Shown here: piece by piece, positions 8,470 to 17,601 of the stretch
Numbering within the stretch: the stretch's first letter is position 1
How the letters are laid out: each line of letters opens with the position of its first letter
DNA from: Aestuariimicrobium ganziense
Lineage (GTDB): Bacteria; Actinomycetota; Actinomycetes; Propionibacteriales; Propionibacteriaceae
Length of the DNA stretch: 64,000 nucleotides
Assembly (NCBI RefSeq): GCF_015352975.1
Contig: NZ_JACYIZ010000002.1
Location: 248,001 to 312,000, forward strand
Reading direction: 5' to 3'
Program-made: the position numbers and the translations under genes
Notes under the pieces: model-generated
The model's database searches: none
Seen by the model: only the letters and a program-made list of their open reading frames with translations
What the model was told of the DNA's origin: nothing

Positions 8470-9135
8470 TCAGTCGAGATCCTTCAGCGAGGTCAGGATG
8501 TCGTCGATGATCCCGTACTCCTTGGCCTCCTCGGCCGTGAGGTACTTGTCACGCTCGATGTCCTTGCTGACCTTCTCGAGGTCCTGACCGGTGTTCTCGG
8601 CCAGCATCTGCTCCATCAGCGAACGGATCCGCATGATCTCCTTGGCCTGGATCTCCAGGTCGGAGCTCTGCCCGTAGCCGCCCTCGGTGGCCGGCTGGTG
8701 GATCAGGATCCGCGAGTTCGGCAGGGCGAGCCGGCGGCCCTTGGTGCCGGCGGCCAGCAGCACCGCGGCAGCCGAGGCGGCCTGGCCCAGGCACACGGTC
8801 TGCACGTCGGGCTTGATGTAGCGCATCGTGTCGTAGATCGCGGTCAGCGCGGTGAACGAGCCACCGGGCGAGTTGAGGTAGATCGAGATCGGACGCTCGG
8901 GGTCCATCGACTGCAGGCACAGCAGTTGGGCCATCACGGCGTTGGCGATGTCGTCGCTGATCGGGGTGCCCAGGAAGATGATCCGGTCCTCGAACAGCTT
9001 GGTGTAGGGATCGACGCGACGCATGCCGTAGCTGGTGCGCTCCTCCCACTGCGGGATGTAGTAGTCCATCGACGGGCTGGCCGGGGCGAGTCCGCCGGGC
9101 AGGGCGAAGTTCTGGGTCATCTGGCTCGGCCTCAC
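8470..9135 (-). CDS. clpP2: ATP-dependent Clp protease proteolytic subunit ClpP2
   Basis: This 221-residue serine protease subunit is the second of two ClpP paralogues. Ser of the triad is in [14 protein letters not shown] (about residue 110), His in [14 protein letters not shown] (about 135), and Asp lies further on. The GTG start at 9135 overlaps the stop of clpP1 by 4 bases; an ATG 5 codons in (9120) is an alternative. Actinobacteria generally need a mixed ClpP1-ClpP2 tetradecamer, so the two coupled genes very likely encode one complex that docks to ClpX. Confidence 0.97.
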   Translation of the reverse strand: MRPSQMTQNFALPGGLAPASPSMDYYIPQWEERTSYGMRRVDPYTKLFEDRIIFLGTPISDDIANAVMAQLLCLQSMDPERPISIYLNSPGGSFTALTAIYDTMRYIKPDVQTVCLGQAASAAAVLLAAGTKGRRLALPNSRILIHQPATEGGYGQSSDLEIQAKEIMRIRSLMEQMLAENTGQDLEKVSKDIERDKYLTAEEAKEYGIIDDILTSLKDLD

Positions 9136-9749
9136 TGGTTCGGTGCGTCGGTCTTGATCTGGCTGGCGCGCTCGTAGACGTGGTCGATGAACCCGTACTC
9201 GAGGGCCTGTTCGGCGGTGAACCAGCGGTCACGGTCGGAGTCGGCCTCGATCTGCTCGATCGACTGGCCGGTGTGCTGGGCGATCAGGCTGGCCATCGTC
9301 CGCTTGATGTGCAGCGACTGCTCGGCCTGGATGCGGATGTCGGAGGCGGTGCCACCCAGGCCGCCCGAGGGCTGGTGCATCATGATCCGGCTGTGCGGCA
9401 GCGCGAACCGCTTGCCCGGCGTGCCGGCCGACAGCAGGAACTGCCCCATCGAGGCCGCCAGGCCCATCGCCACCGTGGCCACGTCGTTGCTGATCCACTG
9501 CATGGTGTCGAAGATCGCCATGCCGGAGTCGACCGAGCCGCCCGGGGAGTTGATGTAGAGGTAGATGTCCTTGTGGGGATCCTCGGCGTTGAGCAGCAGC
9601 ATCTGGGCGCAGATCGCGTTGGCGTTCTCGTCGCGCACCTCGGAGCCAAGGAAGATGATCCGGTTGGCGAGCAGCGCCTGGTAGACGTTGTCGTTCATGC
9701 CCAAGCCGGACGCGCCCGCAGCGGCGCGAATGGTCTGATCGTGGTTCAC
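9132..9749 (-). CDS. clpP1: ATP-dependent Clp protease proteolytic subunit ClpP1
   Basis: The 205-residue ClpP subunit has catalytic Ser in [14 protein letters not shown] (about residue 113), His in [12 protein letters not shown] (about 138) and the usual handle helix. It starts with GTG at 9749, 7 bases after a TAGGTT -10 box, so it is probably leaderless and is the promoter-proximal gene of clpP1-clpP2-clpX. Co-transcription from the upstream permease gene (73 bases away) remains possible. Confidence 0.97.
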   Translation of the reverse strand: MNHDQTIRAAAGASGLGMNDNVYQALLANRIIFLGSEVRDENANAICAQMLLLNAEDPHKDIYLYINSPGGSVDSGMAIFDTMQWISNDVATVAMGLAASMGQFLLSAGTPGKRFALPHSRIMMHQPSGGLGGTASDIRIQAEQSLHIKRTMASLIAQHTGQSIEQIEADSDRDRWFTAEQALEYGFIDHVYERASQIKTDAPNQ

Positions 9750-9756
9750 GCAGTCG

Positions 9757-9762
9757 AACCTA
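9757..9762 (-). promoter_or_regulatory. -10 box TAGGTT of the clpP1P2X operon
   Basis: On the minus strand TAGGTT is 7 bases before the clpP1 GTG at 9749. I looked for a ClgR-type operator just upstream but could not identify one convincingly. Confidence 0.5.
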
Positions 9763-9821
9763 CCAACCCACGAGGTGAAACCGGAGTGGGCCCGCGGTGC
9801 GTTCGCTGAGGGACGACAGCC

Positions 9822-11126
9822 TCAGCGTCTGTCGGGTTCGACCGCGATGGCGTCTGCTGGTCTGGACGAGATCAGCGCGTTCACCCAGCGCGCCCGGGGG
9901 TCGGCGTCGATCAGCAAAGCCTTGACGAGCAGCGAGCTGGGCAGCGCCAGCAGCGCACCGAGCGCACCGAGGATCGAGGTCCACAGCAGCAGCGAGATGA
10001 ACGACAGGGTGGGGCTGAGCCCGACCGCGTCTCCGGCGAACTTCGGCTGGATGATCGACTGCACGACGAAGTTGAGCACCGAGTAGGCCACCAGCACCGC
10101 GATCGCGGTCTTGGGGCCCTTCTCGAACAGGGCCAGCAGCGCCGGCGGGATGACACCGATGACGAAGCCGATGTTGGGGATGTAGTTGGTCAGGAAGCTG
10201 AACAGCGCCCAGATCAGCGCCAGCGGCACCCCCAGGCCGATCAGCACGGCCAGGTCGAGGATGGCGACGATCAGGCCGAAGATGGTGGTGACCACCCAGT
10301 ACTTGCGGATGCCGGTGGCAAAGTGCTCCAGGGCGCCGATGAACACACCGTGGCTCGACCGGGCGATCGCCATCCGCTCCTCGAAGCCAGGGGTGTCCAT
10401 CACCATGAAGATCAGTGCGGTCACCAGCACCAGCAGCAGCGAGGCGATGCCGCGGGTCTCCGACAGCACCGAGGTGAGCACCCCGACCAGGCTCTGCGGG
10501 TCGATGCCCTTGAGCCGGTCGAGCAGCATGTCCTCACTGAAGCCCAGCCGGGACAGCGACTCGATGGTGCGCACGTAGAGCGAGGTGAACTGGTCGGTGT
10601 AGCGGGGCAGGTAGTTCACCATCGCGGTCACCGAGTACGACAACCCGAGGATGAACCCGGTCAGCACGGCGAACACGATCAGACCGGCGACCGTCGAGGC
10701 GATGCCTGCCGGGATGCGCTTGCGGCGAAGCCAGCGGTAGACGGGGTGCACCGTGATCATCAGGTTCAGCCCGAAGAACAGCGGCGCGATCACGCTGGCC
10801 AGTTCGCGGATGAAGGTCAGCGACAGTCCCATGGCGGCGATGCCGACCACGACCATCAGGAACCTGGGGGTCATGAACCCCGAGGCCGCTGACGACGGCG
10901 GCTGCACGACCGGTGTGTCGGGCGCGACGACCTCAGCGACTTCTGGCTGCTCCTGCTCCGCCACGACGGGCTCGGCCCGGCGCGCGGCTCGGGCGTCGTC
11001 GGTCGCGTCCACCAGTTCCGGCGAGACGGACGAGGCCCCCTCCTCGGGCGGTTGGTCGGTGGGGCTGGGGTCTGGTCGTCGTGACCGGATCAGCGCACCG
11101 AGCCGCTCGCGCAGGGAGGGGGCCAT
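9822..11126 (-). CDS. AI-2E family transporter (TqsA/PerM-like permease)
   Basis: The 434-residue membrane protein belongs to the AI-2 exporter (formerly UPF0118) superfamily. A ~90-residue polar N-terminal tail, rich in Pro, Glu and Ala, is followed by about eight transmembrane helices. The family's hydrophobic hallmark LIWALFSFLTNYIPNIGFVIG is at about residues 304-324, and the last helices lie near 345-405. Members include AI-2 exporters and Na+/H+ antiporters, so the substrate is open. It lies between tig and clpP1 on the same strand, 32 bases after tig, probably in one transcript. Confidence 0.85.
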   Translation of the reverse strand: MAPSLRERLGALIRSRRPDPSPTDQPPEEGASSVSPELVDATDDARAARRAEPVVAEQEQPEVAEVVAPDTPVVQPPSSAASGFMTPRFLMVVVGIAAMGLSLTFIRELASVIAPLFFGLNLMITVHPVYRWLRRKRIPAGIASTVAGLIVFAVLTGFILGLSYSVTAMVNYLPRYTDQFTSLYVRTIESLSRLGFSEDMLLDRLKGIDPQSLVGVLTSVLSETRGIASLLLVLVTALIFMVMDTPGFEERMAIARSSHGVFIGALEHFATGIRKYWVVTTIFGLIVAILDLAVLIGLGVPLALIWALFSFLTNYIPNIGFVIGVIPPALLALFEKGPKTAIAVLVAYSVLNFVVQSIIQPKFAGDAVGLSPTLSFISLLLWTSILGALGALLALPSSLLVKALLIDADPRARWVNALISSRPADAIAVEPDRR

Positions 11127-11158
11127 CGTGTCTGTCTCTCGTGCTCGAGGGGGTTGGC

Positions 11159-12622
11159 TCAGGCCTCGGCGTCCTCGTCGGACTTCTCGGCAGCCTTCTT
11201 CTTGGACGAGCGCTTGGCCTTGGGCTTGGCCTCATCAGCGGGAGCCTCCTCGGCTGCGGGCTCGTCGGCGCCCTCCTCGACCTCCTTGATGGTGCCGTCG
11301 GGGTTGATCGCCGACAGGTCGACCGACGCTCCGGCGGTGTCGGTGACCTTGGCGTTCTCGACCAGGGCACCCAGGGCCTTGGTGCGACGCACCTCCTGCA
11401 TCCACTCGGGCAGGTGGTTGTGCTCCATCATGTGCTGGGCCTCCTGCTCCGGCGAGGTGCCGGCCTGGGCGGCCTTGCGGACGATCAGCTGCGACAGCTC
11501 GGCCTGCTCGACGCCGATGTCGTTCTCGTCGGCGTACTTGTCCAGCAGCAGCTGGGCCTTGAGCGCGTCGAAGGTCCGGTTCTCGATGTCGGCCCAGAAG
11601 CCCTCTTCGTCATCGGTCTCCTCGTCGGAGTCGGCCAGGTACTGCTCCAGGGTCAGGCCGGCCTGGGCGAGCTGGGCGTTCACCTGCGAGCGGCGGGCGT
11701 CGAGCTCGGCTGCGGCGAGGGCCTCGGGCAGCGGGATCTCGGTCTTGGCGATGATCGCCTCGAGCACCTTGTCGCGGGCGCTGGTGGCCTGGTCGAGCCG
11801 GGCCATCCGGGTCAGGCCGTCACGCAGGTCGGCGCGCATCTGGTCGACGGTGTCGAACTCCGAGACCATCTGGGCGAACTCGTCGTCGACCTCGGGCAGT
11901 TCCTGCTCCGAGACCTTCTGCAGGGTGACCTCGATGTCGCACTCGGTGCCCTTGAGCGCGCCGCCCACCAGGGTGGAACGGAACTGCTTCGACTCCCCTG
12001 ACTTGAGGCCGACGACGGCCTCGTCCAGACCGTCGAGCATGCCGCCGTTGCCGATCTGGTAGGTGATGCCCTCGGCGGTGGCGTCCTCCAGCGGCTCGCC
12101 GTCGAGGCTGCCCTTGAGGTCGACGACGACGACGTCGCCATCGGCGGCCGCACGGTCGACCTCGTTGGTGGTGGCGAAGCGCTGCCGCAGCAGGTTGACC
12201 CGCTCCTCGACCTGCTCGTCGTTGACCTCGACCGGGTCGACCTCGACCGCGATGTCGGAGGTGTCGGGCAGGTCGAACTCGGGACGCACGTCAACCTCGG
12301 CGGTGAACTCGACCACGTCGCCGTCCTCGAGCTTGGTGACCTCGACCTCGGGCTGACCCAGCACGCTGATCTGGTGCTCATTGAGGGCCCGCTGGTAGGC
12401 GTCAGGCAGGGCGGCGTTGATCGCCTCCTGCAGGACGACTCCGCGTCCGAACCGGACGTCGATCACGTTCGGGGGCACCTTGCCCTTGCGGAAGCCGGGG
12501 ATGGTCACCTGCTCGGCGATGCTCTTGTACGCCTGGTCCAGATGCGGCTGGAGGGTGTGGAACGGGATCTCGACGGTCAGCTTGGCCCGAGTGGGGCTGA
12601 GCTTCTCAACGGTGCTGGGCAC
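11159..12622 (-). CDS. tig: Trigger factor, ribosome-associated chaperone
   Basis: The 487-residue protein has the three trigger-factor domains in order: the ribosome-binding N-domain with the signature GFRKGKVP (about residues 43-50), an FKBP-like PPIase domain (about 160-245, GDVVVVDLKG onward) and the helical C-domain. A ~50-residue acidic/lysine-rich tail (about 435-487, ending KKKAAEKSDEDAEA) follows, a common actinobacterial extension. The GTG at 12622 is preferred over the far upstream codon because AGGAGA lies 9 bases before it and homology begins at VPSTVEKLS. It folds nascent chains at the ribosome exit and heads the tig-permease-clp block. Confidence 0.96.
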   Translation of the reverse strand: MPSTVEKLSPTRAKLTVEIPFHTLQPHLDQAYKSIAEQVTIPGFRKGKVPPNVIDVRFGRGVVLQEAINAALPDAYQRALNEHQISVLGQPEVEVTKLEDGDVVEFTAEVDVRPEFDLPDTSDIAVEVDPVEVNDEQVEERVNLLRQRFATTNEVDRAAADGDVVVVDLKGSLDGEPLEDATAEGITYQIGNGGMLDGLDEAVVGLKSGESKQFRSTLVGGALKGTECDIEVTLQKVSEQELPEVDDEFAQMVSEFDTVDQMRADLRDGLTRMARLDQATSARDKVLEAIIAKTEIPLPEALAAAELDARRSQVNAQLAQAGLTLEQYLADSDEETDDEEGFWADIENRTFDALKAQLLLDKYADENDIGVEQAELSQLIVRKAAQAGTSPEQEAQHMMEHNHLPEWMQEVRRTKALGALVENAKVTDTAGASVDLSAINPDGTIKEVEEGADEPAAEEAPADEAKPKAKRSSKKKAAEKSDEDAEA

Positions 12623-12725
12623 GAGTTTCTTCTCCTGGGTCACGGGAACTGGTGCGCACCGGCTTGGGCCGCAGCGCACACGCTCGGCAATCCTAGCGGG
12701 GCGGGGCGCCGCCCCACCAACACAG

Positions 12726-12796
12726 AGCGGATGACGGGAATCGAACCCGCGTAGCTAGTTTGGAAGACTAGGGCTCTACCATTGAGCTACATCCGC
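12726..12796 (-). tRNA. tRNA-Gly (anticodon TCC)
   Basis: The minus strand folds as a 71-nt cloverleaf. The acceptor stem starts GCGGAT and ends ATCCGC with discriminator T. The anticodon stem CTAGT/ACTAG encloses the loop CTTCCAA, giving TCC. The T-loop region contains GGTTCGATTCC. CCA is not encoded. It lies upstream of tig on the same strand. Confidence 0.96.
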
Positions 12797-12908
12797 GTGG
12801 AGCCACCTCGGCATTGGCCGTGGTCAGCGCGCACCAGCATAGCGGCGCGGTCGCCACGGGAACGAATCACACGTCGACTCCCTGTCGGCCCAGGCGTGGA
12901 CCGAGCCC

Positions 12909-12914
12909 TACAAT
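12909..12914 (+). promoter_or_regulatory. -10 box TACAAT of a leaderless gene
   Basis: TACAAT lies 6 bases before the GTG at 12921. It is the closest match to the TATAAT consensus among the leaderless promoters in this window. Confidence 0.55.
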
Positions 12915-12920
12915 CAGTTC

Positions 12921-13565
12921 GTGCACAAGCGTCTGGGGAGGCCACTGCGCGTGGCCCTGGTCAATGACCACGAGCTCGTGGTCAAGGGCCTTGCTGCCAT
13001 GTTCGTCCACTACGCCCAACAGGTGCGCGTGGTCGACCTGCAGGATCAGCCGACGGTCGACACCGAGGTCGACATTGCGCTCTACGACTCGTTCGGGCCG
13101 CTGGCTCCCCCACCGGACGCGATCGCTGCCCTGTGCCGCAACCGCCTGATCGGCAAGGTCGCCGTCTACACCTGGCGGATGAGTACCGAGGCGGTGCAGA
13201 CCGCTGCAGCGCTCGGCGTGTCGGGCTACCTGTCGAAGGGCCTGCCCGCCCGTGACCTGGTCGATGCGCTGGTGCGCATCCACCGCGGCGAGAAGGTGCT
13301 CGCCCCCCACACCGACGACGAGATCGAGCAGGTCGGCGGTGACTGGCCCGGCCGGGTCGAGGGTCTGTCGAACCGCGAGGCCGAACTGCTGGCCCTGGTG
13401 GTCGCCGGCCACACCAACAAGGAGATCTCGGAGCGGCTCTACCTCAGCGGCAACTCGATCAAGTCCTACATTCGCTCGACCTACGCCAAGATCGGCGTGA
13501 CCCGACGCAGCCAGGCCGTGAAGTGGGGCATCGAGCACGGCTTCGCCAAGGCCGCCGAGCGCTGA
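12921..13565 (+). CDS. LuxR/NarL-type response regulator, orphan
   Basis: The 214-residue protein has an N-terminal receiver domain (about residues 8-125) and a C-terminal LuxR helix-turn-helix (about 150-210). In the receiver the acidic pocket is reduced to ND (about residues 16-17), the phospho-acceptor is probably Asp in VDIALYDSFG (about 58), and the conserved Lys is in GYLSKGLP (about 109). The HTH reads LSNREAELLALVVAGHTNKE, a classic LuxR start. No histidine kinase gene adjoins it. It starts with GTG from a leaderless promoter. Its targets are unknown. Confidence 0.85.
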   Translation: MHKRLGRPLRVALVNDHELVVKGLAAMFVHYAQQVRVVDLQDQPTVDTEVDIALYDSFGPLAPPPDAIAALCRNRLIGKVAVYTWRMSTEAVQTAAALGVSGYLSKGLPARDLVDALVRIHRGEKVLAPHTDDEIEQVGGDWPGRVEGLSNREAELLALVVAGHTNKEISERLYLSGNSIKSYIRSTYAKIGVTRRSQAVKWGIEHGFAKAAER

Positions 13566-13568
13566 GCT

Positions 13569-13808
13569 TCACGCCCACCCGGCCGGGCGACTGACGCTCA
13601 GTGCGACCATGGTCGGGCACTGCTCGCCGATCGCCTTGACCAATTCGCCCCGGCTCTGCACGAACAGCGACAACTCGCCACCGCCGGTCTCGAACGCGGC
13701 GAGGTGCCCGCCGTCCCAGTCGGTAGGCAGCCCCCGACACGTCGCGGGTAGAAGGGAGCCATCCGCTACATGTCGCCGGCGTAGATGCACACCCCGGCGA
13801 GGACTCAC
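13569..13808 (-). other. Possible gene fragment between regulator and oxidoreductase
   Basis: A minus-strand frame of 79 codons ends just after the regulator. Its second half (from PTDWDGGHLAAFETGGGELS to VALSVSRPAGWA) reads like ordinary protein, while the first ~25 residues (arginine-rich) do not. It may be the 3' remnant of a lost gene. I do not recognise the family. No ribosome binding site or leaderless -10 box supports a start. Confidence 0.3.
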
Positions 13809-13833
13809 CCTGACAGCGGCGTGTCCCGGCCCG

Positions 13834-14856
13834 TCAGGTCGCAGGACTGACGGGCCGTCCGTCCTGGGCGGCGGAGGCCTTGACCATGTCCCACAGGTGG
13901 GCCATCCGCAGGCCGAGTTCGGCCGGTGAGGGGTTGGGCAGCAGGCCGTCGCGCACGTCGAGCACGATGTCCCAGGGCCCGGCCGACTTCGGCACGTCGA
14001 CCTCGGTCGGTGCCACCTTGGGGTCGGTCTGCATCAGCAACCGCTCACCCCACACCCCGGTGACCAGCAGTCCCTTCGTCCCGAAGACCTTGACGTCTGA
14101 CTCACAGGTGCGGATGGTGTCACCACAGCCGGCCAGCGTGACCATCGTCCCGGCGGTGGTGCGGGCGCTGATCGAGCCGAGCACGTCGACCGGCAGGCCC
14201 GACTCCTCGAGCCAGGCACTGACCTTGGTGAAGTCCGCTCCCGCCAGGTCGCAGACGGTGTTGAGCAGGTGGGCGCCGGTGTCGAACATGAACCCGCCGC
14301 CGGACTGCACCGGGTCGGTGCGCCAGGTTCCCGTCTGCTCGGTCTTCCAGCCCTGCCAGACCGAGGCGTGGATCGCGGTCACCTCTCCGATCGCGCCGGA
14401 GTCGATGATCTCGCGGGCCTTGCGAACGCGGGGCGACAGCGAGCCGTTGAACGACACGATCAGCAGTCGTCCGGTCTCGTCGCGCACCTTGATCAGGTCC
14501 TCGGCCTCGGTGACGCTGCACACCATCGGCTTCTCGAGCCACACGTCGATGCCGGCGCGCAGGCAGTCGACGGCCAACGGGTGGTGCAGGTTGTGCGGGG
14601 TGGCGATCAGGGTCAGCTCGACGTCGAGATCGTCGTCAGCCAGCGCCTCGGACAGGTCGCGGTAGCACGTCGGAGCGGGCAGACCGGCCTTGGCGAAGAT
14701 CGCGAGGCCCTTGTCGAGCGAGTCCTGGGCGGGGTCGACGAAGACCACCCGGCCGAGCTGGCGTTCCGGACTGGTCTGGCCCACCTTCACCATGGTCTCG
14801 AGGTGGTGGCGGGCCATGCCGCCGACGCCGACGATCATCAGGTTGGGTGCGGTCAC
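13834..14856 (-). CDS. Gfo/Idh/MocA family oxidoreductase
   Basis: The 340-residue NAD(P)-dependent oxidoreductase has an N-terminal Rossmann fold starting LMIVGVGGMARHHLETM (dinucleotide loop GVGGMA, about residues 9-14). The family signature EKPM is in GIDVWLEKPMVCS (about 104-116), and the C-terminal alpha/beta domain carries GGGFMFDTGAHLLN with the catalytic-region Asp/His. These enzymes oxidise or reduce sugars, inositols and related compounds. The GTG at 14856 is chosen because AAGGAG lies 6 bases upstream. It is divergent from the decayed aldo/keto reductase gene. The substrate is unknown. Confidence 0.88.
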   Translation of the reverse strand: MTAPNLMIVGVGGMARHHLETMVKVGQTSPERQLGRVVFVDPAQDSLDKGLAIFAKAGLPAPTCYRDLSEALADDDLDVELTLIATPHNLHHPLAVDCLRAGIDVWLEKPMVCSVTEAEDLIKVRDETGRLLIVSFNGSLSPRVRKAREIIDSGAIGEVTAIHASVWQGWKTEQTGTWRTDPVQSGGGFMFDTGAHLLNTVCDLAGADFTKVSAWLEESGLPVDVLGSISARTTAGTMVTLAGCGDTIRTCESDVKVFGTKGLLVTGVWGERLLMQTDPKVAPTEVDVPKSAGPWDIVLDVRDGLLPNPSPAELGLRMAHLWDMVKASAAQDGRPVSPAT

Positions 14857-14999
14857 GACGGGCTCCTTCGTGAGGGTGGACGATCGGCGGCTGGTCCGCT
14901 GCTTGGCTGCGCGCACCATTGTGGCGCCTGCAGTGACCCAACGGGTGCAGACGCACACCTTGGGCCGCCGGCAGCTCGGGGCTCTGCTGCACAGGCACC

Positions 15000-15423
15000 A
15001 TGCAGACCTACTCCTTGGCAATGACACCGTCGGTCGCACCGACGTCTTCCGCATCGGGCTCGGCCTGATGACCTGGACCCAGACCGACGAGGTTCCCCGC
15101 GACCAGTTGGAGGCCACGGTCAGGGCCGCCCTCGACGCCGGGGTCAACCTGTTCGACACCGCCGACGCCTACGGCGCAGCCCACCGCAACGGCGCGAAGG
15201 CCGCAGATCGCCCTGTGGCAGCACCATCGACCCGACCCGAAGGTGCCCTACAGCGAGGTCATCGGCACCCTGAAGCAGATCGCCGACTCGGGCAAGGTGC
15301 GCATGGTCGGGCTCTCGAACGCTGATCCCGGGGGCGAAGCGACCCGAGTCGATCATCGACTCGGCAGCCGCAGCGTCGCTGGAGCTCACTGCGGATGAAC
15401 TGGACGCGCTCAACCGCGACTGA
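15000..15423 (+). pseudogene. Aldo/keto reductase remnant with internal deletions
   Basis: Three pieces of one aldo/keto reductase follow each other in different frames. The N-terminus MQTYS is joined after a one-base loss to LGNDTVGRTDVFRIGLGLMTW, with the catalytic-site motif DAGVNLFDTADAYG. A middle piece IALWQHHRPDPKVPYSEVIG continues to KVRMVGLSNADP. The C-terminus IPGAKRPESIIDSAAAASLE runs to the stop at 15421-15423. The total is ~140 codons against ~310-330 for an intact enzyme, so large internal segments are gone. The DTADAYG motif and the cofactor-binding IPGAKRPESI make the assignment firm. It cannot encode a working enzyme. Confidence 0.8.
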
Positions 15424-15831
15424 CTGCCAGCGGAGGAGGAGCGCGAGGTCCACCCGGCCATGGCTGCCCTCGGCCTGGCCGCGATGCCATGGAGCCCGCT
15501 GGCACGCGGCAAGCTCACCCGTGCCTGGGATGCCGAGACCACCCGATCGGGCACCGACGAGATGCAGGGCGGGCTGTACGACGAGTCGTCCGACAAGGCG
15601 ATCGTCGAGGCGGTCGCCGCCATCGCCGACGCGCGTGGCGTCAGCCGGGCGCAGGTGGCGTTGGCCTGGGTGATGAAGAACCCGGTGGTCGTCGCCCCGC
15701 TGGTCGGCATGACCAAGCCCCACCACCTGACCGATGCGGTCGCCGCGCTCGACCTCGAACTCACAGAGGACGAGATCACCCGGCTCGAGTCCCCCTACAG
15801 CCCCAGGGCCCACCTGATGAGCCAGATGTGA
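15424..15831 (+). pseudogene. C-terminal half of a second aldo/keto reductase
   Basis: Directly after the stop of the first remnant, an open frame of 135 codons encodes the C-terminal half of another aldo/keto reductase. EEEREVHPAMAALGLAAMPW leads to SPLARGKLTRAW, then QVALAWVMKNPVVVAPLVGM (the NADP-phosphate-binding region), and the frame ends HLMSQM. The N-terminal half with the catalytic Tyr and Lys is missing. An ATG at 15460 could start a short product, but no ribosome binding site supports it. This looks like the scar of a deletion that fused two tandem paralogues. Confidence 0.75.
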
Positions 15832-15915
15832 CCCTCGGACGAGGTGGGGGCGACCTCGCGACGCCAGGTCGGCCCCCGCCTCATCGGTCACGATGGCGCG
15901 TGGGACGATCGGGGC

Positions 15916-17601
15916 GTGACCAACCCTGAACGTCCCTGGCTTCGCCACTACCAACCCGGCGTCCCCGCCGACATCGTCGCCCCCACCGACTCACTGGTGC
16001 ACATGTTCGAAGGGTCGGTGATCGCTGCCGGTGACGGCGTCGCCACCGACTTCTTCGGACGCACGACCAGCTACACCGACCTCGGCCGGCAGGTCGAGCG
16101 GGCCGCCGAGGGCCTGCGCCGTCTGGGGGTGCACGCCGGTGACCGGGTGGCGCTCGTGCTGCCGAACTGCCCCCAGCACCTGGTCGCCTTCTACGCGATC
16201 CTGCGGCTGGGTGCGGTGGTGGTCGAGCACAACCCGCTCTACACCTCGCGTGAACTGCGCCACCTGTTCGAGAGCCACGGCGCCCGGGTCGCGATCTGCT
16301 GGGACTCCGCGGTCGAGAAGCTGCAGGCCTTCCCCGCAGACGTGGCCGTGCAGACCATCGTCGCGGTCAACCTGCTCGACGAGTTCCCGCTGGTCAAGCG
16401 GCTCGCGCTGTCGCTGCCGGTGCCCAAGCTGCGCAGGACGAAGGCGGCGCTGACCACGCCCACCACCGGCACCATGGCTTGGAGGCAGTTGCTGGCGGCG
16501 CCGGCGATCGCCGCCGACCACCCTCGTCCCGAGCTCGACGACCTGGCCGCGATCCAGTACACCTCGGGCACCACCGGGCAGGCCAAGGGCGCGATGCTCA
16601 CCCACCGCAACCTGCTCTCCAACGCGCTGCAGGGCGAGGCCTGGATGCACGGCGCCGAGTACGGCAAGGAGGTGTTCTACGCGATCCTGCCGATGTTCCA
16701 CGCCTTCGGGCTGACGCTCTACGTCACCTACGGCATCCTCAAGCAGGCCCGGCTGGTGATCTTCCCCCGCTTCGACGTCGACATGGTGCTCGACGCGGCG
16801 AAGAAGACCCCACCCACGATCTACTGCGCGGTGCCGCCGATCTACGAGTCGACCGCCAAGCGCGCCAAGGAGCGCGGCATCGACCTGTCGAGCGCCAAGT
16901 ACTGCATCTCGGGAGCGATGAACCTGCCTGACGAGACCGTCGAGTTGTGGGAGTCGGTCTCGGGTGGGCTGCTGGTCGAGGGCTACGGCATGACCGAGTC
17001 GTCACCGGTGGCACTGGGCAACCCGTTCCACCCGAGCCGACGCACCGGCACGATCGGCATCCCCTTCCCCTCCACCTACATGCGGGTGGTCGACCCCGAC
17101 GACCCCACTCGCGACGTCGAACAGGGCCAGCCGGGTGAACTGCTGCTCAAGGGGCCGCAGGTGTTCGCCGGCTACTGGCACAACGACGACGAGACCGAGC
17201 GCACGCTGCTGCCCGGCGGGTGGCTGCGTACGGGCGACGTGGTGGTGGTCGATGCCGACGGCTTCACCTCGATCGTCGACCGGCTCAAGGAGTTGGTGAT
17301 CACCGGCGGCTTCAACGTCTCACCGTCTGAGGTCGAGGCGATGCTCACCACCCACCCCGACGTGGTCGAGGCCGCGGTGGTGGGACGACCCTCGCCCCAG
17401 GGCGGTGAGGACGTGGTGGCCGCGGTGGTGTTGCGCGAAGGGGTCGAGTTGGACGAGGCCGCGCTGCGCGAGTTCTGTCGTGGTGGGCTGGCCCGCTACA
17501 AGGTGCCGCGTCAGGTGGTGGCCGTGGAGTCGCTGCCGAAGTCGATGCTGGGCAAGGTGCTGCGCGCCCAGGTGCGGGCAACGGTGAGCCACGCTCAGTA
17601 G
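15916..17601 (+). CDS. Long-chain fatty acid CoA ligase (AMP-forming)
   Basis: The 561-residue adenylate-forming enzyme would activate fatty acids to acyl-CoA. The AMP-binding motif YTSGTTGQAKGAMLTHRN is at about residues 215-232, the A5 region EGYGMTESSPVALGNP at about 355-370, and the A7/A8 region WLRTGDVVVVDADGF...DRLKELVITGG at about 435-465. The C-terminal catalytic Lys is in PKSMLGKVLR near the end. The GTG at 15916 starts at the family N-terminus (VTNPERPWLRHYQ); an upstream in-frame GTG at 15844 is less likely. A second ligase lies at the right edge of the window. Confidence 0.9.
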   Translation: MTNPERPWLRHYQPGVPADIVAPTDSLVHMFEGSVIAAGDGVATDFFGRTTSYTDLGRQVERAAEGLRRLGVHAGDRVALVLPNCPQHLVAFYAILRLGAVVVEHNPLYTSRELRHLFESHGARVAICWDSAVEKLQAFPADVAVQTIVAVNLLDEFPLVKRLALSLPVPKLRRTKAALTTPTTGTMAWRQLLAAPAIAADHPRPELDDLAAIQYTSGTTGQAKGAMLTHRNLLSNALQGEAWMHGAEYGKEVFYAILPMFHAFGLTLYVTYGILKQARLVIFPRFDVDMVLDAAKKTPPTIYCAVPPIYESTAKRAKERGIDLSSAKYCISGAMNLPDETVELWESVSGGLLVEGYGMTESSPVALGNPFHPSRRTGTIGIPFPSTYMRVVDPDDPTRDVEQGQPGELLLKGPQVFAGYWHNDDETERTLLPGGWLRTGDVVVVDADGFTSIVDRLKELVITGGFNVSPSEVEAMLTTHPDVVEAAVVGRPSPQGGEDVVAAVVLREGVELDEAALREFCRGGLARYKVPRQVVAVESLPKSMLGKVLRAQVRATVSHAQ

